A stretch of DNA of 64,000 nt from Bacteroidales bacterium UBA6377 (GTDB taxonomy: Bacteria > Bacteroidota > Bacteroidia > Bacteroidales > UBA932). The stretch spans positions 26,507 to 90,506 of the forward strand of contig DJQV01000012.1 in NCBI GenBank assembly GCA_002438805.1. The letters are read 5' to 3'. Under the pieces are notes generated by a model. The model saw nothing but the letters and a program-made list of their open reading frames with translations. It was not told the origin of the DNA and did not search any database. The stretch's first letter is position 1. The number at the start of each line of letters is the position of its first letter. This document shows, piece by piece, positions 7,898-17,278 of the stretch. Position numbers and translations under genes: made by a program.

Positions 7898-7905
7898 TAT
7901 CTTCG
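7898..7905 (+). promoter_or_regulatory. -7 box for the first glycosyltransferase
   Basis: TATCTTCG, 19 bases before the ATG at 7925; back-to-back with the minus-strand box at 7859-7866. Confidence 0.4.
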
Positions 7906-7924
7906 CAGACCTTTGACTATACTT

Positions 7925-8938
7925 ATGTGCACGGTTTCGATCATTATTCCGATATATAATGCGGAGAGGTATCTCCGACGCTGTCTTGACAGCATCAAGG
8001 TCCAGACTTTTTCTGACTGGGAGGCCGTGTGTGTCGATGACGGAAGCACTGACGCCTCGGCTGGGATACTGTCCGCCTTTTCTGATGCAGACAGGCGTTT
8101 CAAGCTCATAAGCAAAAGCAACGGAGGCGTGGCGGATGCGCGCAACGCCGGTCTGGATGCGGCATGTGGGGAATATGTCATGTTTGTGGATCCGGATGAT
8201 TTCATCCATCCCCAGACGCTGGAGCTGGCGGTGGGGCTGTCCCGTGCCGACTCTACGGATATAGTCTGCTGGACCTATGACCGGGTCTGGCGCTCCGGGA
8301 TGATGGAAGGTCTCAAGTCCGGCTCTGCACCGGAAGGCCTCAGGCCGAGGAGCCTTTCTGTATGCTATGATATAGGTACAGTGCCGAAGAAGGTGACCTA
8401 TGACATGGTTTCGCACCTGACGGAGATGGAGAAGCCGCGTGGTGTAGAGTGGCCCATACGGCATTTCTATCTCTGGCAGTACCTGATGCGTTCTGACCTT
8501 GTGAGGGATCTGCGTTTCATCAAGGAACTGAAAATATATGAGGATTTCCCCTGGCTTTGCGAACTCCAGCTGCGCAACCCTTCCGTGACTATCACTGAAC
8601 TTCCGCTGTATTATTATTATATCAATAAAGATTCAATAGACATGAGCCTCGGGTCGGGAAGCGTCAGGGCCCGCTGCCTTATAGCCGGGCTTCTGCATTG
8701 CGTCCGTCTTTACCGTGAAGCGGATGCTTTCCAGTCAGCGGCCTGGTCCAGACTGTGCAAGTGGCCTATGATCCGCTTCCAGCTGCGGCGAAACCTTGAA
8801 CTCTCATCCGATGCCGACAGGCCGGAACTCCGCAAATCGCTTCTGAAACTGAGGCGGGAAGGCGGATTTGACTCACCGCCGGGTCTCGGATATTGGATTT
8901 GCCGTCTGAAGATCTACCGTTTCATGAACAAAATTTGA
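7925..8938 (+). CDS. Family 2 glycosyltransferase (first of a tandem pair)
   Basis: A 337-residue GT-A fold glycosyltransferase. The nucleotide-sugar binding start VSIIIPIYNAERYLRRCLDS and VCVDDGSTDAS occupy residues 3-45; NGGVADARNAGLDAA (about 65-80) and the metal-binding MFVDPDDFIHPQT (about 85-97) complete the GT2 signature. The C-terminal half, from about 150, has an EDFPW segment near 210 in the acceptor region. The in-frame TTG at 7913 is also possible; ATG at 7925 gives the expected N-terminus. Paralogous to the next gene, which has exactly the same length. Probably adds sugars to a surface glycan; no other polysaccharide genes lie nearby. Confidence 0.85.
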   Translation: MCTVSIIIPIYNAERYLRRCLDSIKVQTFSDWEAVCVDDGSTDASAGILSAFSDADRRFKLISKSNGGVADARNAGLDAACGEYVMFVDPDDFIHPQTLELAVGLSRADSTDIVCWTYDRVWRSGMMEGLKSGSAPEGLRPRSLSVCYDIGTVPKKVTYDMVSHLTEMEKPRGVEWPIRHFYLWQYLMRSDLVRDLRFIKELKIYEDFPWLCELQLRNPSVTITELPLYYYYINKDSIDMSLGSGSVRARCLIAGLLHCVRLYREADAFQSAAWSRLCKWPMIRFQLRRNLELSSDADRPELRKSLLKLRREGGFDSPPGLGYWICRLKIYRFMNKI

Positions 8939-8942
8939 GAAT

Positions 8943-9956
8943 ATGCCCGCAATATCAGTGATAATACCTGTCTATAATGTCGAGAAATACCTGAGGCGCT
9001 GTCTTGATTCTGTCCTCGGACAGACGTTCAGCGATTGGGAAGCCGTATGTGTCAATGACGGCAGTCCGGACGGCAGCCGCGGCATCATAGAGGAATATGC
9101 GGCATCGGATTCGCGCTTCCTGCTGCTGGACAAACCCAACGGAGGACTTTCGGACGCGAGGAATTTCGGGCTGTCCGCAGCGCATGGCGATCATGTCATC
9201 TTCCTTGACTCGGATGATTTCATCCACCCTCAGACTTTTGAGATTGCCATGGGGCTGGCGGAGAAAAACGGCACGGACATAGTGTCGTGGTATAAGGATC
9301 CCAACTACCGTAATCTGACCATGCTCCGGCATTTTCTTCATCTCGACACGATTTCTTACAGGCCGTCGGGCTTCCGCAGGCGTTTCAGACTCGATAAAGT
9401 GAAATTCTGCAGGACAGATGACATCATCTCCCATGTGACCGAGCGTTCGCACCCTAAGGGCATCGACTGGCCTCTGAAGCATTTCTATGTATGGCGTCAT
9501 CTCATCCGCCGGGGAGTTCTGGACGGCGTGAGCTTCATAAAAGGCATAACTTTCGAGGATTTTCCGTGGTGGAGCGAGGTTCTGCTCAAAAGACCGTCTG
9601 TGACCATCACTTATCTTCCTTTCTATTACTACTATCCTAACTTCAAGTCGATTGACCTCGGCTCGTCCAGAATCAAGAAGATGCGCAGCTGGTGTGCCGG
9701 GCTTGAGTATTCTTTTGCGCTTTATGCGACCGAAGCGGACAGCAGGCAGATGGATCTCTGGTCAGCCAACTGCAAATGGCCGGTGATTAATGTCATGATA
9801 GGCCGCTGGCTGCCCAAATTCAATCCAGCCTCGGAGGAATGCTCAGAACTTGTCTCAGGCCTTGGACGGCTTTGGGATGCCGGAGCCTTTGAGGATGTGA
9901 GAGATGAGCGCGGGCGGAGAAGCCGGGAAGCGGTGGCGCGGTTTATCGGAAAGTGA
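8943..9956 (+). CDS. Family 2 glycosyltransferase (second of a tandem pair)
   Basis: A 337-residue paralogue of the preceding gene, starting four bases after it. Both share TFSDWEAVC, NGG..DARN.GL.AA and DDFIHPQT. Here the metal-binding motif is FLDSDDF (about 83-89). The middle differs (residues 110-150 include a basic RRRFRL stretch), while EDFPWW and FYYYYPNFKSID recall the YYYYINKDSID segment of the first copy. This points to an old tandem duplication with changed acceptor specificity (inference). Substrate unknown. Confidence 0.85.
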   Translation: MPAISVIIPVYNVEKYLRRCLDSVLGQTFSDWEAVCVNDGSPDGSRGIIEEYAASDSRFLLLDKPNGGLSDARNFGLSAAHGDHVIFLDSDDFIHPQTFEIAMGLAEKNGTDIVSWYKDPNYRNLTMLRHFLHLDTISYRPSGFRRRFRLDKVKFCRTDDIISHVTERSHPKGIDWPLKHFYVWRHLIRRGVLDGVSFIKGITFEDFPWWSEVLLKRPSVTITYLPFYYYYPNFKSIDLGSSRIKKMRSWCAGLEYSFALYATEADSRQMDLWSANCKWPVINVMIGRWLPKFNPASEECSELVSGLGRLWDAGAFEDVRDERGRRSREAVARFIGK

Positions 9957-9967
9957 AAAAAAAGTCT

Positions 9968-9975
9968 TATATTCG
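9968..9975 (+). promoter_or_regulatory. -7 box for the GNAT gene
   Basis: TATATTCG, one base off TAnnTTTG, 26 bases before the ATG at 10002. Confidence 0.35.
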
Positions 9976-10001
9976 CAGCGCGTATACTAAAGAACTAGAC
10001 A

Positions 10002-11135
10002 ATGTCAGTAGAAATCAAAGAAGTGCAGTCTCGCAAGGAGCTGCGTGAATTTGTCAATTTTCCGGAGAAACTATATAGACACAATCCATATTATGTCCCG
10101 CCTCTTGAGTTTGACCAGATGGACACTCTGGACCAGAAGAAAGGGGCGGCGCAGGAATTTTGCGACTCGAAGCTCTATCTTGCATACAAGGACGGTAAGC
10201 TTGCCGGCAGGGTGGCCGCAATCGTCAACAGGCTTGCCAACAAGCAGTGGAACCACAAGGAGGTGCGTTTCGGATGGTATGATTTCATCGATGACAGGGA
10301 GGTCTCCAAGGCCCTGATGGACAAGGTGGAGGAATTCGGGCGCAGTTATGGCATGGATTCGGTGGTCGGTCCGCTCGGCTTCACGGATTTCGACCCTGAA
10401 GGGCTTCTGATCGAAGGGTTTGACCAGCTCAGCACGATGGCCTTGATCTACAATTATCCATATTACGTGGATCATATCGAGGGCATGGGCTTCCAGAAAG
10501 ATGCTGACTGGATTGAATATAAGATTTACATGCCAAAAGTGCTTCCGGAGCGCGTGGCAAGGATGGCCAATATAATAAGGCAACGGGCCAATGTGCACAT
10601 CACTCCCCTTACCCGCAAACTCATAAGGGAGAAAGATTATGCTCACAAGATTTTCAAGATAATCAACGACTGCTACAAGAATCTGTACAACTTTACCGTC
10701 CTTCCCGAGAAGATGGCCGACAAATATATCGGATTCTATCTGAAGGTACTTGATCTTAATTATGTCAGTCTTGTTGAGAATGACAAGGACGAGATCGTCG
10801 CGTTCGGGATCACGATGCCTTCCATTGCCAGGGCTCTCCAAAGAAGCCGCGGCAAGCTCTTCCCTTTCGGATGGTGGTTCCTTGCGAAGTCACTTTTCTT
10901 CAAGAGGGAAGAAGGGGTCGAGATGCTTCTTGTCGGAGTGAACCCGGAGTACCAGAACTCAGGTGTGAACACCCTTGTGCAGGCCGACATGTTCAGAAAA
11001 TACACTGAAGCAGGCGTGAAATGGGCGGAGACCAACGCCATCCTTGAGACTAATATCAAGAACCAGGGCCAGTTCAAGGAGTTTAATCACGAATGCAAGA
11101 AAAGACGCCGTTCTTACATAAAAAAGCTTGATTGA
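10002..11135 (+). CDS. GNAT-fold acetyltransferase-like protein
   Basis: A 377-residue protein. Its C-terminal domain carries a GNAT acetyl-CoA signature (EMLLVGVNPEYQNSGVNTLVQADMFRKY, about residues 307-334). The N-terminal part (KELREFVNFPEKLYRHNPYYVPPL, VVGPLGFTDFDPEGLLIEGF) matches a widespread Bacteroidota family annotated as N-acetyltransferase of unknown substrate. The glycine pattern Q-N-S-G-V is a loosened form of the Q/RxxGxG/A loop. A basic tail (KKRRRSYIKKLD) ends the protein. Substrate and pathway unknown. The rarA frame begins before its stop codon ends. Confidence 0.65.
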   Translation: MSVEIKEVQSRKELREFVNFPEKLYRHNPYYVPPLEFDQMDTLDQKKGAAQEFCDSKLYLAYKDGKLAGRVAAIVNRLANKQWNHKEVRFGWYDFIDDREVSKALMDKVEEFGRSYGMDSVVGPLGFTDFDPEGLLIEGFDQLSTMALIYNYPYYVDHIEGMGFQKDADWIEYKIYMPKVLPERVARMANIIRQRANVHITPLTRKLIREKDYAHKIFKIINDCYKNLYNFTVLPEKMADKYIGFYLKVLDLNYVSLVENDKDEIVAFGITMPSIARALQRSRGKLFPFGWWFLAKSLFFKREEGVEMLLVGVNPEYQNSGVNTLVQADMFRKYTEAGVKWAETNAILETNIKNQGQFKEFNHECKKRRRSYIKKLD

Positions 11136-11173
11136 TAAGCGGTAAAACAAAAGTGTCAGATTCAGCAACAAAA

Positions 11174-12454
11174 ATGTTATCGCCCCTTCCGGAGCGGATG
11201 CGGCCCAAGAATCTGTCGGAATACGCAGGGCAGCGCCACCTTGTGGGAGAAGGCTGCATCCTGCGTAAGATGATTGACTCCGGCAACCTGACATCTTTTA
11301 TCCTATGGGGACCTCCGGGCGTAGGAAAGACCACTCTGGCCCGCATCATCTCCACGACTCTTGACAGGGAGTTCTACACTTTGTCCGCCGTCAGTTCCGG
11401 AGTCAAGGATGTCCGGGACGTGATTGACAAGGCTAGGTCAAAGTCTCTTTTTTCAAGTGCCGCACCCCCGATCCTTTTCATTGACGAGATCCACCGCTTC
11501 AACAAGGCGCAGCAGGACGCTTTGCTCGGGGCTGTGGAAGCGGGCACTGTGGTGCTAATCGGAGCTACGACCGAAAATCCGTCTTTTGAGGTGATCACTC
11601 CCCTCCTGTCCAGGTGCCAGGTATTTGTGCTCAAGAGCCTTGAGGTGGAAGATCTCCGGCGGCTTCTTGATCGTGCGCTGTCTGAAGATGAAGTTCTGAA
11701 GCATAAAGATATTGAGGTGCGCGAAACCGAAGCCCTCTTCAGGCACAGCGGTGGCGATGCCCGCAAACTGCTCAACATTCTGGAACTTGTCACCGATGCC
11801 GCTTCCGGGCAGGAAAAGGTTGTGATAGACAACGCGTCGGTCACCGCCTGTCTACAGGACAATGTGGCGATATATGACAAGGGTGGAGAGATGCACTACG
11901 ACATCATCTCGGCTTTCATAAAGAGTGTGCGGGGCTCTGATCCCAACGCGGCCGTATATTGGATGGCGCGGATGCTGGATGGAGGAGAGGATCCTCTTTT
12001 TATTGCCAGACGCCTGTGCATCCTCGCAGCTGAGGATATAGGACTTGCAAATCCGAACGCCCTGCTGCTTGCGGAAGCCACTTTCCGCATCGTGCACAAC
12101 ATAGGTATGCCTGAAGCCCGTATCCCCTTGAGTGAATGCGCTATATATCTTGCGGGTTCTCCCAAGAGCAATTCTGCCTATTTGGCGATTGATGAGGCTC
12201 TTGCTGCGGCGAAAAGCGATTCTTTGGCTGCTGTCCCCTTGTACCTGCGCAACGCTCCGACAAAATTGATGTCGGATCTCGGATATTCTGACGGATACAA
12301 GTACGCGCATGACTTCCCGGGACATTTCGCTGATCAGGAATATATGCCGAAGGAGTTTGCCGGGAGGGTGTTCTATCATCCGCAGGAGAACAGGCATGAG
12401 GACTCGCTGAAGTCTTATCTCAAGTCCTGCTGGCCAAAGTATTATCCAAAATGA
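11174..12454 (+). CDS. rarA: Replication-associated recombination protein A (MgsA/RarA AAA+ ATPase)
   Basis: A 426-residue clamp-loader-like ATPase acting at stalled replication forks. Order: PLPERMRPKNLSEYAGQRHL N-terminus; Walker A WGPPGVGKTTLA at about 41-52; Walker B ILFIDEIHRFNKAQQDALL; sensor 1 ATTENPSFEV; sensor 2 GGDARKLLN; then the tetramerisation domain (HYDIISAFIKSVRGSDPNAAVYW and RRLCILAAEDIGLANPNAL). The frame opens at TTG 11132 and offers GTG at 11153; ATG at 11174 best fits the family N-terminus. Its stop overlaps the ATG of the aldehyde dehydrogenase (ATGA). Confidence 0.93.
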   Translation: MLSPLPERMRPKNLSEYAGQRHLVGEGCILRKMIDSGNLTSFILWGPPGVGKTTLARIISTTLDREFYTLSAVSSGVKDVRDVIDKARSKSLFSSAAPPILFIDEIHRFNKAQQDALLGAVEAGTVVLIGATTENPSFEVITPLLSRCQVFVLKSLEVEDLRRLLDRALSEDEVLKHKDIEVRETEALFRHSGGDARKLLNILELVTDAASGQEKVVIDNASVTACLQDNVAIYDKGGEMHYDIISAFIKSVRGSDPNAAVYWMARMLDGGEDPLFIARRLCILAAEDIGLANPNALLLAEATFRIVHNIGMPEARIPLSECAIYLAGSPKSNSAYLAIDEALAAAKSDSLAAVPLYLRNAPTKLMSDLGYSDGYKYAHDFPGHFADQEYMPKEFAGRVFYHPQENRHEDSLKSYLKSCWPKYYPK

Positions 12455-13815
12455 TGACGATTCCCCGGACTGTCCTCTCCCAGCGGGAGTATTTCCGTAG
12501 CGGTGCAACGCTTGACCTTGACTTCCGCCGCAGGATGCTCAAGTCTCTAGACGCCGCGCTCTGCAAATACGCAGATGACCTGTATGAAGCCCTATGGGCG
12601 GATCTCCACAAGTCAAGGGAAGAGGCCTATCTCACCGAAATAAGCATTGTAAGCGGTGAAATCAGGGAAGCCATCAGGAATCTTGGCCGCTGGGCCTCCC
12701 GGAAGCGCTGCCGCACTCCCCTTTCATGTCTGCCTTCAAGAAGCTATACTGTGGCCGAGCCTCTGGGGACGGTACTTATCGTCTCTCCGTGGAACTACCC
12801 TGTGCAGCTGGCCCTGAATCCCCTCGTGGGGGCGATAACGGCCGGATGTACGGCAGTGCTTAAATTCTCTCCCGGTGCGCCTTCTGTAAGTGAGGTGCTC
12901 GGAAGGATGCTGGACGATTGCTTCGGGCCGGAATATGTCGCGCATTTTCAGGGACACAGGGATGTCAACGAGGCTTTGTTCGCGGAGCGCTATGACTTGA
13001 TTTTCCTCACCGGAAGCCCGGCACTGGGAAAGGTTGCAATGCAGGCTGCCGCAAAGAACCTGACTCCTGTCATCCTGGAACTTGGCGGTAAAAGCCCCTG
13101 CATAATCGATGACGGCGCAGATATGGCCATAGCCGCAAGACGTGTGGCCTGGGGCAAGATCATCAATGCCGGACAGACCTGCATAGCTCCGGATTACATT
13201 CTGATACGAAAGGGGCTGAAAGCGGATTTTGTAAGGGAATTCAAGGGTGCGACAAGTGCATTGCTGGGCGGAAAGCCTGAGCAGAGCCGGTTCTACGGCC
13301 GGATGTCAAGTGAACGTGCCTTTGACCGCGTGGTGTCATATCTTGATGATGGGGAGATACTTGCCGGGGGACATAAAGACCGGGCATCTCTTTACGTCGA
13401 ACCTACTGTCCTCGGTGGGGTCAGTCCTGAATCCCCAGTAATGCAGGAAGAGATCTTCGGCCCTGTCTTCCCGTTGATCGAGTATGACAATCTTGAGGAA
13501 GCGATGGATTTTGTCAACTCGAGGCCTAAACCTCTTGCCCTGTACTATTTCGGAGAAGAGCGCAAGGGATGGGCTTTCATCCGGCATACGAGTTCGGGAG
13601 GAGCCTGCATCAACGACACCATAATGCACATTGCCAATCCGGATCTGCCGTTCGGCGGAGTCGGCAATTCCGGTATGGGGCATTACCATGGGAAGGAGAG
13701 TTTCCTCGCATTCTCCCATATCCGCTCCGTGCTGTGCTCTCCGCGCCGCATTGACGTGCCGTTCAGGTATATGCCTTACAGGTTTTTCGGCCTGGTCAAA
13801 AGACTGCTGGGGTAG
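12451..13815 (+). CDS. NAD(P)-dependent aldehyde dehydrogenase, class 3 type
   Basis: A 454-residue member of the ALDH3-like branch that lacks the N-terminal extension of other ALDHs. Visible: coenzyme segment VLIVSPWNYPVQLALNPL (about 108-125), FTGSPALGK, glutamate in LELGGKSPCIID (about 210-221), catalytic cysteine in NAGQTCIAPDY (about 241-251), EEIFGPVFPL and the C-terminal LPFGGVGNSGMGHYHGKESF. The last 20 residues are basic-hydrophobic, as in membrane-associated ALDH3 proteins. It oxidises medium or long-chain aldehydes by family analogy. The four-base overlap with rarA implies one transcript although the functions are unrelated. It converges with mltD, four bases apart. Confidence 0.9.
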   Translation: MMTIPRTVLSQREYFRSGATLDLDFRRRMLKSLDAALCKYADDLYEALWADLHKSREEAYLTEISIVSGEIREAIRNLGRWASRKRCRTPLSCLPSRSYTVAEPLGTVLIVSPWNYPVQLALNPLVGAITAGCTAVLKFSPGAPSVSEVLGRMLDDCFGPEYVAHFQGHRDVNEALFAERYDLIFLTGSPALGKVAMQAAAKNLTPVILELGGKSPCIIDDGADMAIAARRVAWGKIINAGQTCIAPDYILIRKGLKADFVREFKGATSALLGGKPEQSRFYGRMSSERAFDRVVSYLDDGEILAGGHKDRASLYVEPTVLGGVSPESPVMQEEIFGPVFPLIEYDNLEEAMDFVNSRPKPLALYYFGEERKGWAFIRHTSSGGACINDTIMHIANPDLPFGGVGNSGMGHYHGKESFLAFSHIRSVLCSPRRIDVPFRYMPYRFFGLVKRLLG

Positions 13816-13818
13816 TCC

Positions 13819-15435
13819 CTACGGGAGAGGGATCTTGAGCTTCTGGCCAGGTCGGATGTTGTCGCTTTTCATGCCGTTGGCTTTCTTTATGTTCTCTGCG
13901 CTTACACCCGGGTAGAGTTTGGCTATGTTGTACAGGGAGTCGCCCTGACGGACGGTGTAGGTGCTTGTCCTGCCGGAAGATGATGACTTTCCGGAGGAGG
14001 AGGATTTCGCCGAAGGGTTCTTGGTGGCCCCGTAGATGTAGAGGGTCTGTCCTGCACGGATGTTGGCCGACCTGAGGTTGTTCCACTTCTTTATCTGGCT
14101 GACGCTCACTCCGTAGCGGGAGGCGATGCGCCCGAGGTAGTCGCCGCTTTTGACCTTATATGCGATACGCTGCTGGCCTGCCGGGCGGCTTCCCTTGCGG
14201 CTTACGTCCCTCAGGACTTTCTTGCTCATCAGGGAGTCGGCCTTGAAACTGTAGAGGGAGTCCCTGTCGGCTTCCAGGAATGCATTCGTCCAGGTGTATG
14301 GGAGCTTCAGGATATAGCCCTTGCTGTTGCCGGGGATGATTTCGTGTACGTACTGCGGGTTGAGGTTCTTGAGGGCTTCCATCGGTACGCCGACCACGGA
14401 GCTGATCTGCACGAAGTGGAGGTTCTTGTGGATCTGGAAGGTGTCGGTCTGCGCCGGCATGCCGACGTTCTGCGGCAGGATGCCGTATTCTTTGTGGTAA
14501 GTCATGGCATACATGGCACCCACGAATGCCGGCACGTAGCCTCTCGTCTCCCTCGGCAGATAGGGGTAGATGCTCCAGAAGTCACGCTGGCCTCCGGCTC
14601 TTCTGATGGCTTTGGAGACATTGCCCGCGCCGCAGTTGTAGGAACTGATGGCCAGCGCCCAGTCCCCGAATATCTTGTATGCGTCGCGCAGGTAGCGTGC
14701 GGCTGCGTCCATGGCTTTTTCGACATCGAGGCGCTCGTCCACGAATGAGTTGATCTCCAGCCCGTAGTTGCGGGCGGTGTTGTACATGAACTGCCAGATG
14801 CCCCTGGCGCCGGCGCGCGATGTGGCCACGGGGTTGAGCATGGACTCGATCACAGCCATGTATTTGAGTTCGAGCGGAAGACCGTAGCGGTTGAGCACAT
14901 CCTCGAACATCGGGAAATAATAGCTGCTCAGGCCCATCACCCGGCTCATTTTTCCCGGCATCCTCTCCGAGTACAGGATGATGTAGTTCTTGACGTTGTC
15001 GTTGAACGGCAGGGTTATGAAGGAGTTCATGGCGCTGAGCCTGTCGATCATCTCCTGGTCTGAGACATTAGAGGAGAAGCGCACGGAATCCATGTCGAAT
15101 TCTGATACGGAGTCGGCATCGCCTGCAAACGAGTTCCTGTACCAGAGGTGCAGTAGACTGTCACTCACTTCGGCTGTGTATTCTATGCTGTCCTCCGCCT
15201 CTGCGGCATTGTTGCCCTCGATCACGGCCCGCAGCTCGCTGTCTTCTATATAGCGTCTTTCCTCAAGGCTGTCCACAAGGGCCTGAAGCGAATCGAGGCT
15301 GGCCTTGAGGGCGCTGTTTTCCGTCTGGAGGGCTTTCCGGCTGGGACGTTTGAAGAAATCGGAGATGCTCTGCGCATGCGTTTCGGGCAGGGAGAGCAGG
15401 AAAATTGAAAGGATTATTGCTGTCGGTCTTGTCAT
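13819..15435 (-). CDS. mltD: Membrane-bound lytic murein transglycosylase D with two LysM domains
   Basis: A 538-residue exported peptidoglycan lyase. Signal peptide at residues 1-21 (ending in ETHAQ); a polar region to about 130; a GH23 lysozyme-like domain with the catalytic glutamate in MAVIESMLNPVATSRAGARGIWQFM, and SSYNCGAGNVSKAIRRAGG; then two LysM repeats (YKVKSGDYLGRIASRYGVS and YTVRQGDSLYNIAKLYPGV), joined by a Ser-rich linker, ending in LKIPLP. ATG at 15435 follows the stop of the DUF5683 gene by two bases; a TTG at 15441 is also in frame. Last gene of the parA-parB-DUF5683-mltD set conserved in Bacteroidota. Confidence 0.93.
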   Translation of the reverse strand: MTRPTAIILSIFLLSLPETHAQSISDFFKRPSRKALQTENSALKASLDSLQALVDSLEERRYIEDSELRAVIEGNNAAEAEDSIEYTAEVSDSLLHLWYRNSFAGDADSVSEFDMDSVRFSSNVSDQEMIDRLSAMNSFITLPFNDNVKNYIILYSERMPGKMSRVMGLSSYYFPMFEDVLNRYGLPLELKYMAVIESMLNPVATSRAGARGIWQFMYNTARNYGLEINSFVDERLDVEKAMDAAARYLRDAYKIFGDWALAISSYNCGAGNVSKAIRRAGGQRDFWSIYPYLPRETRGYVPAFVGAMYAMTYHKEYGILPQNVGMPAQTDTFQIHKNLHFVQISSVVGVPMEALKNLNPQYVHEIIPGNSKGYILKLPYTWTNAFLEADRDSLYSFKADSLMSKKVLRDVSRKGSRPAGQQRIAYKVKSGDYLGRIASRYGVSVSQIKKWNNLRSANIRAGQTLYIYGATKNPSAKSSSSGKSSSSGRTSTYTVRQGDSLYNIAKLYPGVSAENIKKANGMKSDNIRPGQKLKIPLP

Positions 15436-15437
15436 TG

Positions 15438-16337
15438 TCAAAATTTCATTCCAAATTTCAACCCCAGTGCGGGACTGCCGTATCCTCCGGCGGAGGCGAG
15501 CTGGCAGCCCGGGGCCATTATTGCCGGGGCGAGATTGAGGGAGATGTCATCATCCACCTCAAAGTTATGCATGTATGAGAACACGTTGGCATCCATCACC
15601 TGAAGAAGATATACAGCTGCGGTGATGAGCAGGGCATAGTCGCGGTAGCGTCGGTACACATTGCGGTAATAGAGAGCCTGGTCGGCTGTGATGGGGCCTG
15701 TATACTCATGTTCCCTGTCTGTGGCCTCGATGTATATGTTGCGGAATCTCTGGAAGTTGCGGGAGAAGTCGGAGTAGTAGTGGATGCCGGCGGCCATGGC
15801 TCCGAGATAAAGCGGGAGTTTCCAGTATTCGCGGTTGTAGATCTGTCCCAGACCCGGAATCAGGATGGAGAACATCGTGGCCTTGCCGGCATGAGGGTAT
15901 TCGGCAGGGCTGTAGTTGAGCACTCCGTCCATCATTGTCCCCCAATAGGCAAGTCCGGCTCCTATGAAGCACCATTTTGCCGCATCTTGTCTCCCGTGAG
16001 TGTTGAGGTAGATTCCGGCGCCGAGGCTTCCGCCGATCGCGCCATAGACGATGGGGAGTTTCCAGTACTGCCTGTTGTAGATCTGGCAGCCCCCTATCAT
16101 GACGGCCGAACCCATGGCCATTGTTCCCATCTTGATCTGCTTCTGGTGCCTGAGCCCTCCCATGTATTCTTTGAATGAGAAGAGCACATCGGTGGTGTCG
16201 ACCTTGTCGGCGGGGTCGGAGTTGTACTGCTGTGAAAACGCCTCGTCCCTGAACTGGGCGCCGGCAGAAAAAGTGGACAGCAAGAATGCCGCCACAATTG
16301 CGCACGCAAACCTGATGTACCTTTTGATCGGACTCAT
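15438..16337 (-). CDS. DUF5683 family membrane protein
   Basis: A 299-residue protein with a signal peptide (ending SAGAQ near residue 27). Two copies of an IYNRxYWKLP motif stand out (IYNRQYWKLPIVYGAIGG at about 87-104 and IYNREYWKLPLYLGAMAAG at about 165-183), each followed by a hydrophobic stretch; SILIPGLGQIYN precedes the second. The C-terminus is beta-like and ends in GMKF. This matches DUF5683, a Bacteroidota family found between parB and mltD. The molecular role is unknown. Its ATG shares one base with the parB stop (TGATG). Envelope location is inferred from the signal peptide. Confidence 0.8.
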   Translation of the reverse strand: MSPIKRYIRFACAIVAAFLLSTFSAGAQFRDEAFSQQYNSDPADKVDTTDVLFSFKEYMGGLRHQKQIKMGTMAMGSAVMIGGCQIYNRQYWKLPIVYGAIGGSLGAGIYLNTHGRQDAAKWCFIGAGLAYWGTMMDGVLNYSPAEYPHAGKATMFSILIPGLGQIYNREYWKLPLYLGAMAAGIHYYSDFSRNFQRFRNIYIEATDREHEYTGPITADQALYYRNVYRRYRDYALLITAAVYLLQVMDANVFSYMHNFEVDDDISLNLAPAIMAPGCQLASAGGYGSPALGLKFGMKF

Positions 16338-17278
16338 CAGAACTGCTTGTCTTCAAGGGCTTTGACGAACGCCCGCACTTCGTCATCGGAGTTGAAGCGG
16401 ATGGTCATCGTGCCTTTTCCGCTGCTGCTGCGCTTCATCGATATGCTGCTTGAGAAATACTTGCCCATGTGCTCAAGGACCTTGTAGTATTCGTTTGGCA
16501 GGTCCTGCTCTCTGGATTTGGTGCGTGTCTGGCTTGACTTGGGGTCGAGGACAATTTTCCGCGCAAGCGATTCAAGTTCCCGGACTGACAGCCCGTCCCT
16601 TATGACAAGGTCGCAGAGCTTCTCCTGAAGCTCCGGATCTTCGACACCGAGTATGGCCTTGGCGTGACCGGCGCTGAGCAGGCCCACTTTGATGTCGTGC
16701 TGGACTTTGGCCGGGAGCCTGAGAAGCCTTATCGTGTTGGTCACTGTGGCTCTCTTCTTCCCCACCCTGTCCGCCAGCATGTCCTGGGTGAGAGAACATT
16801 CGTCGATGAGGCGCTGGTAACTTAACGCCAGTTCGATAGGGTCAAGGTTTTCCCTCTGGACGTTCTCTACTATCGCCATCTCCAGCATGCCCTGGTCGTT
16901 GGCGTCGCGTATGTATGCCGGTATGGTGGTCATGCCGGCCAGGCGGCAGGCCTTGTAGCGGCGCTCTCCGCTTATGATCTGGTAGCGGTTGTCCGCCATT
17001 CTCCTTACTGTGACGGGCTGGATGAGTCCGAGCGTCCGGATGGACGCCGCAAGTTCTTCCAGGGCCGTCTGGTCGAAGGACATCCGGGGTTGGAACGGGT
17101 TCGGTTCGATCATGTCCACAGGAATCCTGAGGATGTCGGCCGTGTTCTCCTTGAGTCCGCGTGTCCCGACTACCTCCTTGTTGACGTATCCGACGGGCTT
17201 GCGCAGTGCATCGGCGTTCGGCACCTCTCCCAGAAGTGCGCTCAGGCCCTTGCCCAGTCCTCTTGGCTCTTTGCTCAT
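16337..17278 (-). CDS. parB: Chromosome partitioning protein ParB
   Basis: A 313-residue ParB/Spo0J. Features: basic N-terminus beginning SKEPRGLGKGLSALLGE (the region that stimulates ParA ATPase), the CTP-binding ParB/Srx domain with PNPFQPR and the ISGERRYKACRLAG motif (about 105-118), an HTH with LTQDMLADRVGKKRATVTNTIRLL (about 158-181), and a C-terminal dimerisation segment (GTMTIRFNSDDEVRAFVKALE). It binds parS and spreads by CTP switching. It overlaps parA by four bases (ATGA). No parS copy was noticed in the window. Confidence 0.95.
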   Translation of the reverse strand: MSKEPRGLGKGLSALLGEVPNADALRKPVGYVNKEVVGTRGLKENTADILRIPVDMIEPNPFQPRMSFDQTALEELAASIRTLGLIQPVTVRRMADNRYQIISGERRYKACRLAGMTTIPAYIRDANDQGMLEMAIVENVQRENLDPIELALSYQRLIDECSLTQDMLADRVGKKRATVTNTIRLLRLPAKVQHDIKVGLLSAGHAKAILGVEDPELQEKLCDLVIRDGLSVRELESLARKIVLDPKSSQTRTKSREQDLPNEYYKVLEHMGKYFSSSISMKRSSSGKGTMTIRFNSDDEVRAFVKALEDKQF

